A stretch of 64,000 nucleotides of DNA, taken from the NCBI RefSeq assembly GCF_008831285.2, contig NC_045150.1, forward strand, positions 3,360,001 through 3,424,000, in the 5' to 3' direction. This document shows positions 1 to 11,456 of this stretch, piece by piece. The notes under the pieces are model-generated. The model worked only from the letters and a program-made list of their open reading frames with translations, had not been told where the DNA came from and ran no database searches. This DNA comes from Nymphaea colorata (Eukaryota > Streptophyta > Magnoliopsida > Nymphaeales > Nymphaeaceae). The stretch's first letter is position 1, and every line of letters begins with the position of its first letter. The position numbers and the translations under genes were made by a program.

Positions 1-2
1 CA

Positions 3-3000
3 TTGAAGACTTGGCGTGAACATTCAGACTGGCGATATAGTGGTGTCCATTCTTTAGCTGTGTCTGGGCTTGACGTTCTTTACAGTGGCAGTGGAGATAA
101 GTCAATAAAAGCTTGGTCGCTAAAGGTCATTTCTGATTATGGTAGTTATAGTGTTGAATGGGGAACTTTTTCTTTTCCTGTTTCGCGCTTTTCTTTGAGT
201 GGTTTCATTTTGAATGTGTGCCTGGCTGAGATTTCCCCAAAAGTATGCGAATCAGATATCTTGACAATATACTTTTGCATTTACTCCATATACCATGTGG
301 CACATCTGTGTTGCAACAATTTTCTGTATTTCTACTCTAGCTTTTCAATTTTCATTTGAGAGAGGATACTATACATATATATGTGTGTTTGTCATATGTG
401 CATGCATGTATAATATTCTAAGTACAGTATATCATGCACAGTAACTGTAAACATAAGTATATTCTGTTACATGTTTCCATATGTATGTTAAATGGTATTC
501 TATGTACAATATATCATGTATAGTAAGTAAATATCTATATCAAAATTGAATGGTGACTCTGGCTATCCAGAGTCACCCAACTTATTCATGAGGGCCGTCC
601 GATCTATTGTGATGGATGGCTGAGAGAAAAATAAGGAGAAAAAGGTGATGACATTTTTGTCATCTAGCATTCGTTTTACACATTTTTCTTCTTGTTTTTC
701 TATCAACTGTCCATCATGATGGATTGGACAGATATATATATATACACACACACACACTTTTGTGATTTTCCTCAATGTATTTATCTTTTTAGTTTAAGGA
801 GCTGCTTGGTTATATATATATATATATATATATATATACTCTTTTGTGATTTTCTTCAATGTATTTGTCTTTTTAGTTTAAGGGGCTGCTTGGTCATAGT
901 CTTTATGACCAAAGTAACTATCAGGCTTTGATGGTTCAGACTGGCCTGGCAGCTAGTCAATCCCCAGTTTGGTGTATATCATAGTCATGAATGAAGTTCT
1001 CGAGCTTTTTCAGCGATTTTTTCATCCCTTTTGTCTTCTTGTTAGGTTGTTTAGTAGGCTTACTGGTTTTCATGTGCGTGATGTTTTTCATTCTTTAATC
1101 CATTATATCTCTTTGTATTTGTTAAAGCAACTTAATGAAATTAATTCCACATGTTTCATTTTATCTCTCTTTCTTACAGGATTATTCTTTAATGTGTGCA
1201 ATGACTGGCCACAAGTCAGTTGTATCTTCCTTATCTGTAAACAATGGGATTCTCTATAGTGGAAGTTGGGATGGAACTGTACGGTTATGGTGGATTAGTG
1301 ATCATAGTCCTTTAATGGTATTGGAAGATGACCCTCCCATTGCCATATCATCTGTTTTATCTCTGTCTGTCAATCAAGACATAGCTGTTGCTGGTCACGA
1401 GAATGGATTGCTAAAGGTATGTTAGCAACTACCTTGCACCTGAATGTTCTAAATTCTAATATATTACTATCCATTATACTTGACTACCATTTTATTGTTA
1501 AAATGAATGGATATTTTGCCATATTATTCTTCTTTAATGATTCTTCAAATTCTAAGTTTGCAAATACTACCTTGAGCTATGTCGAGTGATAGATTGGAAC
1601 CTAGGCAGGTCCAAAAAATTATGAAGAAAATAATAGAAGATTCACGGTTTCCAATATTGGAAACCATTAACAGACATCTTTTTTTCACTGAAAAGCATAT
1701 AAATGAAGAATTTGTTGTTTTGCCATTTTGCTTTTAAATTTATAATAGTTATGCAACATACAGAATGGTGATTTTCTTTGATCTAATGTACTGATTGTGC
1801 TTCCTTTATGTTCACAATGGCACCCATGGTAGCACCGACACCCGGATTTTATGTGGTATAGGATTCTCTTTCTTTTCCTTTACGAAACAATTTTTGGCTG
1901 CCAGATGTGGGCCATGTGGCACAAAGATAGAAAATTGATGTCTCTACCTGGCTAAGAAATGAGGCTATGACCTATGGCCTATGATACACGGGTATGCCTG
2001 TGAAGGCGAAGTACCCGTCCGGTACCGGTACGACATCGGTACGGGTACGGGTACGGGCTTGGGTACGCCGATGGTGCGGCGTTGACCGTACCAGGTACAG
2101 TCAACGCACCGGAGGCCGTATCCATCCAATTTTTGACACGGTCAACTTTGACCGAGTCTAAATCCGTCCTTTTTTATTTTTAACGATTATTTGATTTTAA
2201 CTTTTAAAATCATTCTAACGTTAAAAAAAAACAAACGAAACCCTTAATCCGTTCTTCGTTCGTTTGTTCTTACCTTACCTCTCACCGAGTGAGGCAGCGG
2301 CGACTGCGACCGGCGACGGCAACGGCGACTAGCGACCGGCGACGGCAGCGGCGACCGCCGATAGCAGACGGTAGGAGGCGACTGTGACGGTATTTTTTTT
2401 CCTTTTTTCATTTTTCTTTTCATTTTCATTGGCTCCACCCCTGCCTTCGCTGTCGTCGCCGTCGGCCGACGGCGACGACGGTCACCCCTTTTGCCTGTTA
2501 ACGGTGTTTTGCTTGTTTCTTTCCTTCTGTTTTTTCAATAACAGTTGTTTTTCCAGAACCAACCAGTCTTCCTCTCCTACTGCTCGAAACCCTCACAGTA
2601 GTCGCCTCTCTCTCCTTTCGATCGACCTTCTCTGTCTCTGTGTCTCCCTGTTTGCTTATGCAATACGTGTCATCAGTCATGCCTCTTTTGTTTTCTCCTG
2701 CCAATTTTAGAACTGTAAAGTTCAACCAGAGTCTACTCTTTCGTCTCTGTCATTGCGTGCTTCCTTCTTTTATTATCTTTGTTGTCACTTTTATTATCTC
2801 TGTCATTTTTGTGTCTGATGTTCTTCTTTGAACTTGAAGATGACATTATGCAAAATACAACAGAATAATGCTAGTTCTTTAAATTTAATGTTTTCATACA
2901 ATTTTTGTGTGTGCATTTCTTGTATGCTCTTGAAGGCATAATCTTCAAAGTATGGCAATTGGCAGCATATATGCTCATTATTTATGTTTGGTTGCTTCTA

Positions 3001-6000
3001 TTGGTTACGTGTTGCAGGCTTGCAGCTCTTTTGCTAGGTTCTTTTCAGACGTAAGTTGTAACTTGTAATGGCTGATAAAGGGAAAGAAATGATGCCTACT
3101 GCAAGTGGGAATGTAGAAAGCAGTAGTAGTAGTGTTAATACCGCTGCAGTAGAGAAGGATAATCCATCTCAGCCACTTTGGCGCTATGTGAAGAGAGTAG
3201 GAAAAGGACCAGGTGGTGGTGGGAATGTAATGTTTTCTTGTAAATTTTGTGATATGATGTTCACGGGCTCTTATACACGTTGCAAGGCACATTTGTTGCA
3301 TATTTCAGGCGTTGGAATTAGACCATGCCCAAAAGTTACCAACGAGGAGATTAAGATATTCAAAAAAGAACAGGATGCAGCTGAGACGAAGAAATCTTCA
3401 TCCAAGTCAAGTGTGTCTGTTCCTCTTTATGCTACTGAAGAAGTTGAAGATGCTTCAAAGAAAAGAAAAACATTAGCACAAGCATTCAATAATATGGGAA
3501 GGGCAGAGATGGATAGAAGGATTGGAAGGTTTTTTTTTGCAAGTTCACTTCCTTTTAATGTAGCCAGAAGTCCTTATTGGAAAGATGTTGTTACAGGTTT
3601 GGCTAATTGCAGTTTGAGTGGTTATGTACCCCTAAGTTCAGAGAAGTTGAGAACAATAATTCTTGCAGAAGAGAAGGCAAACATTGAAAAATTATTAGAG
3701 AAGAAGAAATTTTCATGGAAACAATATGGAGTATCCATTGTTTCTGATGAGTGGACTGATATACAAAGGCGGCCCCTGATAAATTTTATTGCTTATTCGC
3801 TTGATGGACCAATCTTCTTGAAATGTGTTGATGCATCTGGAGAGTATAAAGATGCTGAGTATTTGAAAGGGTTATTTATAGAAGTCATCAAAGAAGTGGG
3901 TGAAGATAACGTTGTGCAAATTATTACTGATAATGCTCCAGTTTACCAACGAGCAGGAATGAATTTGGCAAGTGATCCCAAGTACAGTCACATATTCTCG
4001 ACTCCTTGTGTGGCACACAGTATAAATCTAGCACTTAAAAGTATTTGCAACCCATCAAAAGATGATCCAAATGCCAGTTTCTTGTGTTCATGGATTGAGG
4101 AGCTTGAGCATGATGTCAGAAACATCATAAATTTTGTTGTAAACCACAACAATGCTCTTTCTATATTTAATAGGCATTCTGATTTGAAATTGTTAAAGGT
4201 ATCTGAGACTCGTTTTGCATCCATTATTGTAATGATAAAAAGAATAAAGCAGGTGAAACATGCATTAGCACTTATGGTGACTGACAATGATTGGGAGTTT
4301 TATCAGAATGATGACATTGTGAAGGCTCAAGAAATTAAAAAATGCATTTTAGAAGATGAATGGTGGGATAAAGTTACATATTTTCTGCAGTTTACAGAGC
4401 CTATTTGGCAGATGCTGAGAGAAGTTGATAAAGAAGGGCCCATGCTTCATAAAGTTTATGATATGTGGGATAACATGATTGAAAAAATTCAAAACATCAT
4501 TTTTAGACATGAGAAGAAGAATGTTGCACTTGATGATTCTGAGTTTTTCGATCATGTGCATAGAATTTTAATAAGAAGATGGAACAGAAGCAATAACCCT
4601 TTGCATTGTATGGCACACTCCTTAAATCCCAAATATTATGGACAAACATGGTTGGCAGGAGGTACTGGTCCTGTTCCTCTTAATCGAGATCCAGAAATAT
4701 CAAAAAATAGGGAGATATGTTTGGGAAGACTATGTTCTGATTCTCATCGGTTGAAGATAATAAATAATGAGTTTGCGAGTTTCTCTGGTGGAAGAAATGA
4801 TTCAATACAAGCTGCAATGGCAAGAGATGAAGAAGATCCTGTTAATTGGTGGTTATGTTTTGGAGCATCACCAAATCTCCAACATCTTGCATTGAAGTTA
4901 TTATCTCAACCTGCAACCTCTTCATGTTGTGAAAGAAATTAGAGCACTTATTCTCAAATTCACAACATCAAGAGAAACAAGCTAACTAGTAAGCGAGCAG
5001 AAGATTTAGTTTATGCCCACTCCAACCTACACTTACTTTCACGTACTTCAAATGATTACAGGTATTTCTTTCTTTTTTTTATCTCTGATATGTATACATA
5101 TGTATATTATGTTGGTTGTTTAATTAAAGTTAATATTAACTTAAATCATACTTTGATTTTGTTGCAACTTGCAGTTCAGGATCATCCAAGTATTGGGATG
5201 TTAATCCGGAGGACATTGACGTAGAACTTGAAGGAGAACATGAATTGCATGCTCTTAATATGGATCTTAGAGAACCTGTTGTTCCTTCTAATCTTGATGA
5301 TGCATCTGAGGAGTGGGAAGAATGAAAATCAACAAAGCTGATGTATTTTGAATGTTAATTTTGAGACTGAGGATAATGAGAATCAAGAGTCAAGACTGAT
5401 AAATTTTGGATTATGATTTATGAATATGACAATATGTTATTCTGTTTGTGATTTTTGATATATATATGTGCGAATATGTTATTCTTTTTGAAAATTTTTG
5501 ACATATATATGTGTGTGTACGGCCGTACCCCCGTACCCAAGTTTTTTAAAAATGGTCCGTACCCGTACCCGTACCCGTACCCGTACCGATACCCGTACCA
5601 GTACCCATGTGACATAGCCTATGGCCTGCCCTCAAGCAATGGCTCAGGCCAAAGCCCCTCCAAGGTCAAGTTAATGATCCACTCACTTGACTGGCCTGAT
5701 CTAGTCTACTACCTTTCAGGCTATAAATTTGATGGCTTGTGCTTGGTTGGACTAATTTGCATTGTCACAGAATTTTTTGTGGATCTCGGCACCACTTTTG
5801 ATGCAGGCCATGTGCTAGTGCAGCTTATACTATTAAACTCGAAGGTGGAGTGTAGTTAACTGTACTACCTAAAAGATAATACTGTTCATTTTTTGGGAAA
5901 TTGGACTTGGTTTTGACTTGAATCAGATTGTGAAAAATGTCTGCTGCTCACTAGATCAAGTTTGTCTGCGAACGTGAACTACTTCTAAGAGAATCAGTTA

Positions 6001-6613
6001 TTTTATTTCTTTGGTAGCTTGCTGTTCTTTGTCTCTCTTTCTCTCTCTTTTTGTGGATGTAACTGCAGTTCTTGTATTTTGGGACCTGTACAGTTTCTAT
6101 GTTGGAGTGTTATATCTATCTACACTAATAAAGTCATTAGGCTTTGATTACTTTTTTCAAAAAAAAATCTTCAAGGCTTATGATCTGAACTTTTTCCACA
6201 GATATGGAGCAATGGTGAACTTGTGAAATCAACAAAAATTGATGATGGTCCTATTCTTTCTATTGACATGAATGGGAAATGGCTGTTTGCAGCCACTTGG
6301 AAAAAGACAATAAGTATACAGGTATTTGTAGCTACCAAATTCTTGTTTGGTTTTTGAACATACTTCACTGCCGCTTATTCTTGGGCTGTGGTAGAATTTT
6401 GTTACATTGTTGAGCACATTTGCATAATCTACCCAAAAATTTGTGTTTGTGTTTTAAGTTGTTACCATTGGGTTATTCCTTCAGGAACTATACAAAGATG
6501 AGTCTGAGCTCGATGCAAAGCCAGCTGGGTGTATTGATTGCGACTCAGTAGCTACATCTTTGCTATACTATGGAGGAAATCTCTTTGTCGGATTCTCTAA
6601 TAAGGATATCAAG
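3..6613 (+). CDS. WD40-repeat protein gene, partial (four internal exons)
   Basis: Four exons, all phase 0 with GT-AG borders: up to 125, 1180-1416, 6202-6321 and 6485-6613. They encode beta-propeller blades with the usual signatures, for example LYSGSGDKSIKAWSL, ILYSGSWDGTVRLW after a GH dipeptide, IAVAGHENGLLK, and LFVGFSNKDIK. WD40 propellers are protein-interaction scaffolds, and nothing here points to a specific partner. The 5' part lies outside the window. After 6613 the donor GTAAGC is good, but I found no further WD40 exon before the next host gene at 15.3 kb. Reading through the donor gives a stop at 6632-6634. The gene may end in a short exon I missed, or may be truncated. The intron 1417-6201 holds a complete hAT element. 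I recognise the fold but not the orthologue. Confidence 0.8.
547..731 (-). mobile_element. Truncated MITE with terminal hairpin
   Basis: The end carries TGAATGGTGACTCTGG. Positions 552-562 and 567-577 are perfect 11-bp inverted arms around CTAT, forming a terminal hairpin. In inverted orientation the body matches the MITE at 50263-50496, including the stretch containing CCATCATG. The other terminus is missing and is replaced by a (TA)n(CA)n microsatellite. Confidence 0.6.
757..894. repeat. 54-bp direct repeat around a TA microsatellite
   Basis: Positions 757-810 and 841-894 are nearly identical: both start CTTTTGTGATTTTC and end GCTGCTTGGT. A (TA)n run of about 28 bp lies between them. Confidence 0.75.
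1971..1978. repeat. hAT target-site duplication, left (CCTATGGC)
   Basis: CCTATGGC lies immediately before the hAT terminus and is repeated exactly at 5618-5625. A duplication of 8 bp is the class signature of hAT insertions. Confidence 0.85.
1979..5617 (+). mobile_element. Complete hAT transposon (3.6 kb) in a WD40 intron
   Basis: The left end CTATGATACACGGGTA and the complement of the right end, CTATGTCACATGGGTA, match at 13 of 16 positions and form the terminal inverted repeats. Exact 8-bp duplications CCTATGGC flank the element. Both subterminal regions are packed with GTACCCG/CGGGTAC heptamers (about 2010-2060 and 5520-5605) in opposite orientation, the usual transposase-binding arrangement in hAT elements. 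One two-exon transposase gene lies inside (3068-5325). Positions 2180-3060 form a GC-rich then pyrimidine-rich leader without a supported gene. Preserved ends and duplication suggest a fairly recent insertion. Confidence 0.9.
3068..5325 (+). pseudogene. hAT transposase with BED zinc finger, one premature stop
   Basis: Exon 1 is 3068-5061 and exon 2 is 5175-5325, with intron GTATTT...TTGCAG. Domain order: BED-type zinc finger (about residues 37-80, CKFCDMMF then KAHLLH), a DUF659/RNase H-like catalytic region (SDEWTDIQRRPLINF, then IITDNAPVYQ), and a C-terminal hATC dimerisation region (DPVNWW, then SSCCERN). The reading frame is open for 624 codons, then has TAG at 4940-4942 where hAT proteins normally have Trp after CCERN. 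The frame stays open beyond it through KRAEDLVY and into exon 2, which ends at TGA. The stop is therefore the only visible lesion. It removes most of hATC and should inactivate the protein unless it is read through or is a sequence error. Confidence 0.85.
5618..5625. repeat. hAT target-site duplication, right (CCTATGGC)
   Basis: Exact copy of 1971-1978, immediately after the right terminus ACATAG. Confidence 0.85.
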
Positions 6614-8171
6614 GTAAGCATCAAATTCATGTAAAAAATTTCTTGGATGTTACTTCCCTAGGAAACTTGGATTATATATAAATTTGAAACTTGATGTTGT
6701 AAAAAAGGTGCTCAGGACATACTGGGTTTGAGGAAGATGCAGAACGTATTAATTGTTCATTAGTGCAGCAGGATCTGTGTCATTCTATCAAGATGAAAAT
6801 ATTTTTGTATCATGGAAGGAAGGCATGACCAGTCCATTTTGATCCTTAGGGAAGTTGAATTGTATTCTCCACATGGACATGTGCCCAAGAAAATTGATCC
6901 GAATAGTTGAAAGAACTGAGTGAACCTCTTATTCTGGTGAGAAAATGGCACCTTGGCAGCAGTTGCAAAGAAGTATAAAAGAATCTGAAAAATCTGTTGG
7001 ATACATTAACTTGTCAGCTGATAATACCCTGAGATAGCACAAGAAAAAGGTGCACCTTTGTTAACGAAGACCCTGTGTGAAAAGGGGTACGGAGTCAAAA
7101 TATTCATAAAGAGTACTCAAGTGAGAATCAAATTCACACAGGGAACAATAAGAGCTACACAAATCAACAAGGTAAGATGCTTAAGTGGCATAATACAGTG
7201 GCATAACAGTGGGGTCATAGTTCCTCACAATGTGATTCTCAAAAATAACTCGTTCTCTAATAAAAGAATAAGCACAACATTTGGATATGACGTAACCTAT
7301 GGTAAGCCATGAATGCAACAAATATCATAATGCAGAATGATAAAGATCTCTGAAGGTTATAAACTCAGCTTATCTCAATAGGAAGAACAAACAGCTAGCT
7401 CATAAAATTATGAATAAGCACAACAGAGAGGTATTGCATCAAAGGAGCATGCTAATATGCATAAATCATCAAACAAATAGGGATTTGCATGTACACTTAA
7501 TAATAAACACTAACGATCCATCCAAACAGAGTCCAAGTCAGCCATAACTCAAAATAGGTTGGACAGGACAAATTCAATTATGCATGAGGGTTGAAAGCTA
7601 TGAGCATCTTAGTGATGGAGATATTCTAGAAAAGAAGTATCTAAAATACATTTCAGGGTTAGACATGAGCATATTGAATGAATAACGTATAGCATGGTAT
7701 AAGGAGAGATCCCAAGAAATATTTGATTATTTGAAACCATATACAAGAGGTTTTGCAAAGTGTGCAATCATGCTAACAAAATATGGGAAATGCATAAACA
7801 AGTATTTCACAAATTATTTCTTGAAAGTTGCCTTACAGAAACTGTCGAGAGAAGTAACTGTTGTCCATGCATGGGTTTAGTTGGTATATTTCCAAGGAAT
7901 GATTTGAATTACTTTTCAGAGTATCAATAGCAATAAAATACTATCAAAAGTCATTTAAATGTAAAGTTTCTGAGCAAGATGACCATATTCTTCCCAAAAG
8001 TGAGAAAATTTTTACTTTCAAATTCGTCCTCATAGTTTAGTATATGAATAATGAATATAGGTAAACATATATACATATAATATATACATACCGTATTTAC
8101 AAAGTACCTTCCAACACACAAGGCATTAGATCAACATGTTCAAACGACTAGCTAAGTGGAAACCTTTAAAT
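6614..8171. other. Unassigned non-coding stretch
   Basis: AT-rich sequence after the last WD40 exon. Reading frames are short and without recognisable domains. No repeat structure, RNA gene or transposon terminus was found. Confidence 0.5.
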
Positions 8172-8941
8172 CAATGTTATAAAAGACGTATCATAATGCG
8201 TCTCGATTGAGCTGACCTATACGCCGTATGGTAATGTATCGTAACTGTAGCGTAGCACATCATAAAATTAAATTTTTAATTCATAAAAATAAAAGAAATT
8301 AAGAAAAAAAGAGAAAAAAAGAAAATGTATTCCACATAAGAAAATCCATCTCACGTAAAGAATAGTCATGATTCATCATTCATAAACCATAATATATCAA
8401 CAAGACCTTCAGAAACAAGAAATCATAGATTCAGAATAACATAATAAACATCATTCACTGGTTTAAAATGTTTTAGATTGTATCACAAGTTCACAACATA
8501 TAATTGTTCACTGCCAAGTGCCAAATGACATGATTATCATCAATCAATCATAATCATCATCATCTTCATATTCATTCTCATTTTCTTTGTTAATTGTTTC
8601 AATGCCTTCAAATAGAATGTCCTCACCAACATATGATTGATTTTTCTAGAAAACTAATAAAATCTCCCCCTCCCAGAACTCTTAGAGATGTTTAGAAAGT
8701 GGGAGGGAGGAACTATTCTAAAAAGAAGCACAAAAAAAAACAGAGGTTTTTTTTTGTTTCGTCCTTGTATCTTATGCGTATCGGCTGTATCGTACCCTGT
8801 ATCACATGATACAGGCGATATGCCTACGATACACAGGTGTATCATGTATCGTAGGCATATTGTGTAGATTTCTTGAACCTATACGATATGTATCACATGA
8901 TACAGGCCCGTATCGTGCGATAAGGATAAGTGATAACACTG
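8172..8941. mobile_element. hAT-type MITE with GTATCG repeats
   Basis: The ends are CAATGTTAT and the complement of ATAACACTG (CAGTGTTAT). Flanking octamers CTTTAAAT (8164-8171) and CTTCAAAG (8942-8949) agree at 6 of 8 positions, a decayed target duplication. Subterminal regions are rich in GTATC/GATAC motifs in both orientations. A perfect 16-bp inverted repeat (8818-8833 and 8845-8860) lies in the right half. No coding capacity. Confidence 0.6.
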
Positions 8942-8949
8942 CTTCAAAG

Positions 8950-9309
8950 TACATTTTCAAAATGATGAGATGCAATTACCTTCTTGAGTTCACAACAACC
9001 TAACTCTTCTTTTTGAGTTGGTATCCTTCATACCATCTGATCAGACAAGATCAGAAGGTTGAAGTTACTGCACATTAGCGTTCATACCATCTGTTGTTCA
9101 TATTCAAGGACACAAACATCGCATATGCACTCAGCCTATTTCATGAGCCAGACCTATGATACCTAGAGGCAATATGCATCAAGAAAAAAAAAGTATATAA
9201 TAATTAATAAAATGAGTTTAAATATTGGGTACCCTGTTGTTGCCCCTTTTAATCAGTTTTGCTGAAACATCTTTTAGAAAATTCATATCAAGCCAAGGTT
9301 TATGTAGGC
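8950..9309. other. Unassigned spacer
   Basis: AT-rich, with no recognisable gene or repeat. Confidence 0.4.
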
Positions 9310-9960
9310 TTGAACACGAGCCGAGTCGATCTCGAATCGAGCCAGGGCTCGAGACCTAAAATGCTCAGCTCGAGCTCGGCTTGAGCTCGAGTCAAGCTCA
9401 ATAAATTTTACTCGAGCTCAACTCAATAATATTTGGAGGAGCTCGACTCGGCTTGTTAAGGCATGCTGACACAGCCACAAAACCCCAAAATTTAATGCCA
9501 AAAAACTTTTTCTGAAAAGATGAGCTAAAAAGAAAGATAAACTTGGCATGAGTGGCAGGAGAATAGTGATTTTCTTTTGTAAAAGTTAAGAAGGGGTGGT
9601 TGGAGTACAGGCTTTTCCTAGAAAAAACGAGCATTTAATAATAAAGAAAGGCACCGTAGGCTCAAGAGAAAGAGAGAGAGAGGTAGAGACAGCTGAAAAG
9701 AGATTATGGCTGTATGTCAAGAGTAAGAGAGACAGAGGTAGAGGCAGCTGAAAAGAGATTGCAGGCATAGGTAACTTGGGAAGCGTAAAAGAAAAAAGTT
9801 ACCTAAGGTTAAGCCAGAAGACAGCTTTACGAGTTTTATGAGTTGAGTGTACTCGAGGTGGACTTGGTTATATAAAAATGAGCCATTCCATAAACTTGAG
9901 TTCGACTTGTTTGTTGAGAAAAGTTGATTCGGACTCGGGCTCGAGACAAGCTTTATATAT
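9310..9960. mobile_element. Probable MITE rich in GAGCTCG motifs
   Basis: Both flanks (about 9313-9445 and 9840-9955) carry clusters of CTCGAG, GAGCTCG and GACTCGG in opposing orientation, and the middle differs. Clustered subterminal motifs of this kind are seen in non-autonomous hAT elements such as the one at 17771. I could not identify exact termini or a target duplication, so the borders are approximate. The interior holds (AGAG)n-rich sequence around 9665-9750. Confidence 0.4.
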
Positions 9961-10125
9961 TTGATTAGATGCTTCTGCATTACGAAGGAGAATGATTCCC
10001 TATTTATACACAAAGAAGGAGCTGCCAATGGCTAGTGAATTTGATGATAGAATATCACAAACCTGTCCATAAAGAGAAAAATGACTAGAAAAAGAAAATT
10101 ATATGTGTGCTTGTATTGATGGAAT

Positions 10126-10589
10126 CAATGTTTTAAACCCAGTAACTCGGGACTCAACTCGGCTGTTCTCAACGCATGACTTGGTGGGTCAACTCGGCGA
10201 CTCGAACCGGGTTATGTTAACTTTTTTTTAAGAAACAGCAATTTGTAAAATGACTTAATTTCACTTATATGATTCAAAAAATGTCAAACTAACATAAAGT
10301 GAAGTCATAACTAAGTTCATCCTCCATGAATTGTTGCAATTTAGCATGTCAATTGAAAGACATTGAGGAAACTTAATCAATTTTGTTAATATTGCTTGAC
10401 TTTAACAAACTGAACTTGTAGCTTTAATAAAGTAACAAACAGAATTTATATCTTAATATGTATCAATTATAAGCGGCATAAAATATTGAAGCACGAAGTA
10501 AAACGAGTCACCATACTGGCTTAACTGTTAGAGGGGCAAGCCGAGCCAAGCCGAGTCACCGGGTTGACTCAGTGACTTTTTAAACGTTG
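10126..10589. mobile_element. hAT-type MITE, 464 bp, intact target duplication
   Basis: The left end CAATGTTTTAAACCC and the complement of the right end, CAACGTTTAAAAAGTC, form imperfect inverted repeats. Exact octamers GATGGAAT flank it at 10118-10125 and 10590-10597. Subterminal regions carry repeated ACTCGG/CCGAGT motifs. No coding capacity. Confidence 0.8.
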
Positions 10590-10597
10590 GATGGAAT

Positions 10598-11164
10598 ATG
10601 TGGAGTGAGTAAATATGAAGGCTATATTCATTATTTATGAGCTACTCCAATTGATGTTCATTTTTTAAGTCAAAATGCTAGCTACCATATATTTTTCTTG
10701 AAAAAATATACATGACACCTTGTGAACGATCAACCAAATCGGTCGGATAATTATACTTAGTTCCACGGTCCTGTATTTACTTAGGCTACATATTCCATGA
10801 AAGAGGATGTTTTTTGTGTGAAGTTTTGTGGCTCCTTTATTTTCCAATTCATGACCTAGGAGATTTATTTAGATAAAATGACATTTCCCATCTGTTTCAT
10901 TCCCTTTTATATGGTGGAGGTTTTTTTTCAAGAGTTTCAGACCAGTACTTTTATTTGTCCAAGTATGTTTTGAAGGTTCTGCATTGATTTCCCAAATATC
11001 ATATTCAATTGTGAATTTTTATATAACTGACCCATACTTTGGTGATTACATTAAGAAAATGTAAAGTGACATGCATGAATGATACATTAAGGAAACCATG
11101 CCCTGTTTTCCAGAACTTCAATATATGCACAGTTGCTTTTTTGTACGATTTTAATTCTCTGAAC
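10598..11164. other. Unassigned spacer
   Basis: AT-rich sequence between two MITEs, with no gene or repeat recognised. Confidence 0.4.
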
Positions 11165-11172
11165 TTCCAAGC

Positions 11173-11448
11173 CTATGTCACCAGGGTGCGGCAACCCTGG
11201 TGACGCACCCGCGTCGACGCGACGCGGGTGCTGGTGCGGGTGCGACCCAGATTCGCACCCAACCCGCACCCTATTGATTTCAGTTTTTTTTTTCAGTTTT
11301 TTTTATCAAATTTGATATTATTAATATATTATAATAATAAATTAATAATAATAATAAATACCCTCGCCGCACCGCCGCACCGTATTTTTTTGAGATGTAG
11401 GCACCAGCACCGGCACCCGCACCCGCACCCAGCGTTCTGGTGACATAG
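11173..11448. mobile_element. hAT-type MITE, 276 bp, intact target duplication
   Basis: The ends CTATGTCACCAG and the complement of CTGGTGACATAG match exactly over 12 bp. Exact octamers TTCCAAGC flank it (11165-11172 and 11449-11456). Subterminal regions are built of GGGTGCGG and GCACCCGC motifs. The terminus CTATGTCAC is the one found on the autonomous hAT element at 1979-5617, which suggests the same or a related transposase mobilised it. Confidence 0.9.
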
Positions 11449-11456
11449 TTCCAAGC

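Larger units (their letters stand above)
126..1179 (+). other. WD40 gene intron with MITE fragment and microsatellites
   Basis: Intron 1 of the WD40 gene runs from donor GTCATT to acceptor CTTACAG. It holds a MITE fragment at 547-731, a (TA)n(CA)n run around 732-757, a (TA)n run at 811-838, and a 54-bp direct repeat (757-810 and 841-894) that flanks the second TA run. The intron contains no other coding signal. Confidence 0.6.
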
